From: Euperipatoides rowelli
Taxonomy: Eukaryota; Onychophora; Udeonychophora; Euonychophora; Peripatopsidae
Assembly: GCA_003024985.2 (NCBI GenBank)
Contig: PXIH01S0000884.1
DNA: 10,241 nucleotides
Direction: 5' to 3' (one strand)
Below are positions 7,484 through 10,241 of this stretch, piece after piece. The notes beneath the pieces are model-generated. The model worked only from the letters and a program-made list of their open reading frames with translations, made no database searches and had not been told where the DNA came from. The position numbers and the translations under genes were made by a program. How positions within the stretch are numbered: position 1 is the stretch's first letter; every line of letters begins with the position of its first letter.

Positions 7484-7973
7484 AAGGCTTTATTGGAGTT
7501 GAAAGAGCCAGCTAATAAGGTTGCACTTCAGTCCTTAATGGGTTTGTCACAGCACATCTCAGTCACCATTAAGAGCATTGTTAAAAAAATATGTATTGCC
7601 GTGCCATAGTAAAGCATTGTCAGAAATAAAAAAACTAGCAGCAAATGCTCCTGTTCTAAAATATTTTGATCCTGGCAAACAACTACTGATACAGACAGTA
7701 GCAAAGACGGGTTAGGGTCATGTTTGATGACCAATGGTGAGCCGATTGGTTTTGCATCAACAATGCTAACTGATGCGGAAAATGATATTCCTAAATAGAA
7801 AAGGAGATATTGGCTATCAAATTTGCAACAGAAAAGTTCCACACATGTCTATGGGCGTAGAGTCAAAGTCCATACTGATCTTAAGCCACTTGATTAAATA
7901 TGACCTTGACGTACAGTATAAACTAGGTTCAAAAATACATGTAGCCGATGCATTATCGAGGACTTTCCGATAA
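7484..7973 (+). pseudogene. pol: RNase H domain relic with internal deletion
   Basis: The connection region starts KALLELKEPANKVALQSLMG (frame 2 from 7484). After a shift, 7563-7697 gives LRALLKKYVLP and IKKLAANAPVLKYFDPGKQL. RNase H proper begins TDSSKDGLGSCLMTNGEPIG (frame 2 from 7691), with its first catalytic Asp at 7694-7696. The stop at 7796-7798 is followed by EKEILAIKFATEKFH in frame 1. VYGRRVKVHTDLKPL follows in frame 2, ending 7895. It closes with LIKYDLDVQY and HVADALSRTFR in frame 0, ending 7973. KPL and LIKYDLDVQY are normally separated by a couple of dozen residues in this family (established knowledge), so a deletion has joined them. The enzyme removes RNA from the RNA-DNA hybrid during replication. 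Confidence 0.9.
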
Positions 7974-7996
7974 TAAGTGGGTAAGATGATCATATA

Positions 7997-9062
7997 ATGG
8001 AAGAGAAAGTACATGCTGTAGACATTGCTTTGCCTATGACAACTGAAAAATTGACACTTTTTCAAGATACTAGTGAAAGTGATTCCATTATAAAGCAAAT
8101 TAAAATATTTTGTATTAAGGGTTGGCCAAAACATAAAAACCAGTTAATTCCAACTCTCAAAAACAATATTGCAACCTGAAAGAAACAAGGGCTAGTGGTA
8201 ATGGATCACAAGATTTTTGTATCTGATGTTAAGAAAAGGTATTCTAAACTTAATACATGATGGTTACCTTGGCATAGTGAAATGTAAAAAAATTGCTTGC
8301 CAGGTTCTTTATTGGCCAAAAATGGCAAGTAACATTGAAAAATGTAAAACCAACAATATTAAAAAAACTATTAATGCAATACCCAATTCCGTAAAGACCA
8401 TTCCAAGTAGTTGGAACAGACATTTGTACCTTTGCCGGAAATGACTATTTAGTAATAGCATGCTATCTCACTAAGTGGATTGAACTGCAGGAAATCGACA
8501 ATAAAATAGCAAGTGAGGTTATTAAAAAATTTAATATTTTCGCCACATGGAATTCCGCAGATGATTGTCTCGGATAATATACCATTGCAAGCTTTGAGTT
8601 TAGCAAGTTTAAAAAAGACTGGGGAATAGACCAAACATTGACTAGTCCCCATTACCCTAGGTCAAATGGCCAAGTGGAGAGGATGGTAGGGGGTAGCCAA
8701 AGGATTACTAAGAAAACCATGTTGTCTCATGATGATATTGATCTAACATTGATGGCTTACAGGAATAGCCCAATTGATGGCATGGAGACAACGCCAACAT
8801 AAATGCTATTAAATAGAGTGTTAAGGACTAGGATTCCCACCACAGCAGATATATTAAAACCGTCATTAATAAAAATTCCAAGTGATATAATGTTAAAAAA
8901 TAGAGAGACAAAAAATATATTATCTATGATAAACATACTAAAGCTAGACAAGATTTGCAAAGGGGAGATAGCATCCTACTTAGAAAAAGGAATGAGTGGG
9001 AACCAGGTATAACAACTACACATGGGTCTCCAAGGTCATACATAGGGAAGTGTATATTATAG
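7997..9062 (+). pseudogene. int: Integrase relic with D, D and E still present
   Basis: The linker 7997-8176 ends in a stop at 8177-8179 and includes GWPKHKNQLIP. The zinc-binding domain reads HDGYLGIVKCKKIACQVLYW (from 8256): the first His is kept, the second His is Tyr, and only one Cys of the CxxC pair is clear. The catalytic core gives GTDICTFAGNDYLVIACYL with Asp 8419-8421 in frame 1, MIVSDN with Asp 8573-8575 in frame 2, and PHYPRSNGQVERM with Glu 8677-8679 in frame 1. The second Asp and the Glu are 104 bases apart, close to the family's D-x34/35-E spacing plus a one-base loss. The C-terminal part runs through LMAYRNSPIDGMETTP, a stop at 8800-8802 and then frame 0 (8922-9062, KARQDLQRGDSILLRKR). 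It would insert the DNA copy into chromosomes. Confidence 0.94.
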
Positions 9063-9273
9063 AAAAAAATGGAATATAGGGAATTCACATAACCTGCCTC
9101 CAAATGAAAGCGTGGAAGCACTGGAGAAGGTGTAAACATCACAACCCAGTGACAATGATACACTAACCAATGGTCAGCCTACTGAGGAGGGTTATGTAAC
9201 AAGGGGGGAAGGCGACTGGTAAGGTCAGCCAGGTACAAGGCCTACGTCTAAGCTTAAATAAATGTTTTGGAAC
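9063..9273 (+). pseudogene. End of pol and 3' untranslated part of the retrotransposon
   Basis: A weak continuation of the integrase tail is readable around 9096-9222 (PPNESVEALEKV, a stop, then QPSDNDTLTNGQPTEEGYVT), a polar, low-complexity stretch like the variable C-termini of Pol polyproteins. No chromodomain and no env-like protein with a signal peptide or membrane segment is present. The remainder up to the polypurine tract is non-coding. Confidence 0.5.
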
Positions 9274-9286
9274 AAAAAGGGGAAGG
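9274..9286 (+). other. Polypurine tract
   Basis: AAAAAGGGGAAGG directly abuts the first base of the 3' LTR. In LTR elements this RNase H-resistant purine run primes plus-strand DNA synthesis and so defines the LTR edge. Its position and composition are both as expected. Confidence 0.93.
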
Positions 9287-9517
9287 TGTGCCATTTGGCA
9301 AAATAGTATTTACTACGCATGAGCAGTCGTATAGTAAGGTTGGAAAACCCTGTAGCTTTTAGTTAACACGTTAGGAGATGCTGGCTCACATACTGTAATG
9401 TATTAATATCTTTATAACCTTTGTTATACTGTGTGATATGCAATAATAATAATAAATAGGCTACTTATTATTATATCCTTAAGGATTGACTTTTGTCTTA
9501 ATTAACTATATGGAACA
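9287..9517 (+). repeat. 3' LTR (231 bp)
   Basis: It begins TGTGCCATTTGGCAAAATAG and ends ACTATATGGAACA, matching both ends of the 5' LTR, with shared blocks such as GGTTGGAAAACCCTGTAGCT and a final ~42 bases identical (TCCTTAAGG to AACA). An AATAAA at 9451-9456 is a candidate polyadenylation signal for element transcripts. It lacks the tandem repeat and palindrome of the 5' LTR, so it probably shows the simple LTR form. Confidence 0.96.
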
Positions 9518-9522
9518 GTGTT
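9518..9522. repeat. Target-site duplication, right copy (GTGTT)
   Basis: It is identical to 4751-4755 and directly follows the 3' LTR, confirming the right end of the insertion. Confidence 0.9.
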
Positions 9523-9660
9523 CACATGATCAAAATAAGCTCTAAATAATCTCCATTGCATTAGGAATTAAGATTTATGAATTTGAAAGATTATAATAAA
9601 ATAGAAGAAAATGTAACATAAATAAGTAAAGACTTGTTTAACCTTTACAATATTAAAATC
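9523..9660. other. AT-rich DNA right of the retrotransposon, no gene seen
   Basis: A short AT-rich stretch without open frames or repeats. It lies just beyond the possible minus-strand poly(A) site at 9661. Confidence 0.4.
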
Positions 9661-10241
9661 TTTTTTTTTTTTTTTAAAATAATTGTCCGATATGAACTTT
9701 ATTTGCTAGCTTTTAAACAAGAGGAAATTCAAGCAACAGTGTACAAACAGTATTCTCAAAGACTGCAAAAAGAAATCATTTAAATCAGTCAGTAACATTC
9801 AACAAAATGTTGCCACAGTCAGCTGTTGTTTCAACATGCAAGGCTTCTGACACGAACCTTTATTACTATTATTAATGTGACTTCATTAAATAACAGGTAG
9901 AAGACAAGGTGCCCGCTCCAATTACTTGCAAAACTTTTTTAAGGTTTCTGTTCTACGAGTAAACAACCTTTAGTTGGAATAGAAAATGGAATTGTAAACT
10001 ATTTTTTTTTTTCATTCTTAATATTTTTTTTTAAAAGTTAGAATGTAGCCTAGTAGTCAAAAAAAAAAAAAGAAAGATTTTTATCAATTTAAAGAATGTC
10101 AAAGCTATAAACTTAACAATTAAATGTTTGCTTTTTGCACATTTTTTTTAACAAAAGAAAATAATTTAAAATAAATACATGTGAAAGAAATGCAGAGCTA
10201 TGAAAATATTTTTTAAACAATTTTAAATACAAATATACAGC
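9661..10241 (-). other. Possible minus-strand 3' UTR or retrocopy end with AATAAA and A tract
   Basis: On the - strand an AATAAA hexamer (9703-9698) is followed after 22 bases by an uninterrupted 15-base A tract (9675-9661). This is the layout of a cleaved, polyadenylated 3' end. Sequence to the right (9704-10241, read leftward) has no long open frame but includes TTCTTTTTGCAG (about 9772-9761), a plausible splice acceptor. It may be the 3' UTR of a gene lying to the right. Alternatively, because the A tract is in the genome, it may be the 3' end of a retroposed cDNA or LINE-type copy. Chance is possible in such AT-rich DNA. Confidence 0.35.
9698..9703 (-). terminator. Candidate polyadenylation signal AATAAA (minus strand)
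   Basis: TTTATT on the + strand reads AATAAA on the - strand, 22 bases upstream of an A15 tract. The spacing fits the usual 10-30 bases between hexamer and cleavage site. Confidence 0.4.

Larger units (their letters stand above)
4756..9517 (+). mobile_element. Full-length, inactivated Ty3/gypsy LTR retrotransposon
   Basis: The element is 4,762 bp from TGTG to AACA and is bounded by a GTGTT target-site duplication. In order it has: 5' LTR, tRNA-Leu-like primer binding site, gag with zinc knuckle, protease, reverse transcriptase with YFDD, RNase H, integrase with the D,D,E residues, polypurine tract and 3' LTR. Integrase after RNase H is the Ty3/gypsy order; Ty1/copia has integrase before reverse transcriptase. 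Coding information crosses all three forward frames with about twenty frame changes and several internal stops, so no functional protein can be made. No env gene or chromodomain is seen after integrase. The lineage within Ty3/gypsy was not resolved. Confidence 0.97.

Noticed and set aside
7528-8134. Two minus-strand frames of about 105 codons opposite RNase H and the start of integrase
   Set aside because: They are exact antisense shadows of recognisable pol sequence; the plus-strand reading explains these bases.
8449-9163. Three minus-strand frames opposite integrase, considered as an antisense or env-like gene
   Set aside because: All are complementary to integrase coding pieces. Hydrophobic stretches such as the one at 8757-8960 arise from antisense Lys/Asn/Ile codons.
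9063-9273. A possible env gene after integrase
   Set aside because: About 210 bases remain before the polypurine tract, too short for an envelope protein, with no signal peptide, membrane segment or cleavage motif.

Overview
This window looks like AT-rich nuclear DNA from an animal, probably an invertebrate. The reasons are the low coding density, long A/T runs, AT-rich spacer with eukaryotic-style AATAAA signals, and relics of two transposon classes typical of metazoan genomes. No intact gene of any length is visible, and nothing resembles an operon, tRNA, rRNA or CRISPR array. The species cannot be named from the sequence.

The main object is one complete but decayed Ty3/gypsy (Metaviridae-type) LTR retrotransposon on the + strand, 4756-9517. 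Its boundaries are well supported: a 5-bp target-site duplication (GTGTT at 4751-4755 and 9518-9522), LTRs beginning TGTG and ending AACA, a tRNA-Leu-like primer binding site directly after the 5' LTR, and a polypurine tract directly before the 3' LTR. Inside, gag (capsid and zinc knuckle), protease, reverse transcriptase, RNase H and integrase follow in the standard order. They are spread over all three forward frames, with roughly twenty frame changes and at least seven in-frame stops, so the copy is a pseudo-element. No env gene is seen.

The two LTRs differ strongly in length (736 bp against 231 bp). The 5' LTR carries about 480 extra bases between two copies of GTGATATACATAAT: two units of a ~177-bp tandem repeat, followed by a perfect 62-bp palindrome built from the LTR's own sequence around CCTTAAGG. 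This is the most unusual structure in the window.

The left flank (1-4750) holds a broken DDE transposase fragment on the - strand (about 1177-1539), a three-copy 44-bp tandem repeat (3507-3638) with a nearby inverted 12-mer, and a ~190-bp foldback (4200-4392) that may be a MITE. The remainder is AT-rich DNA without recognisable genes. The right flank (9523-10241) has, on the - strand, an AATAAA signal 22 bases before a 15-base A tract. This suggests the 3' end of a gene or retrocopy whose body lies to the right.

I see a decayed transposon landscape, not a new functional system. The points most worth following are the 5' LTR rearrangement and the foldback element.
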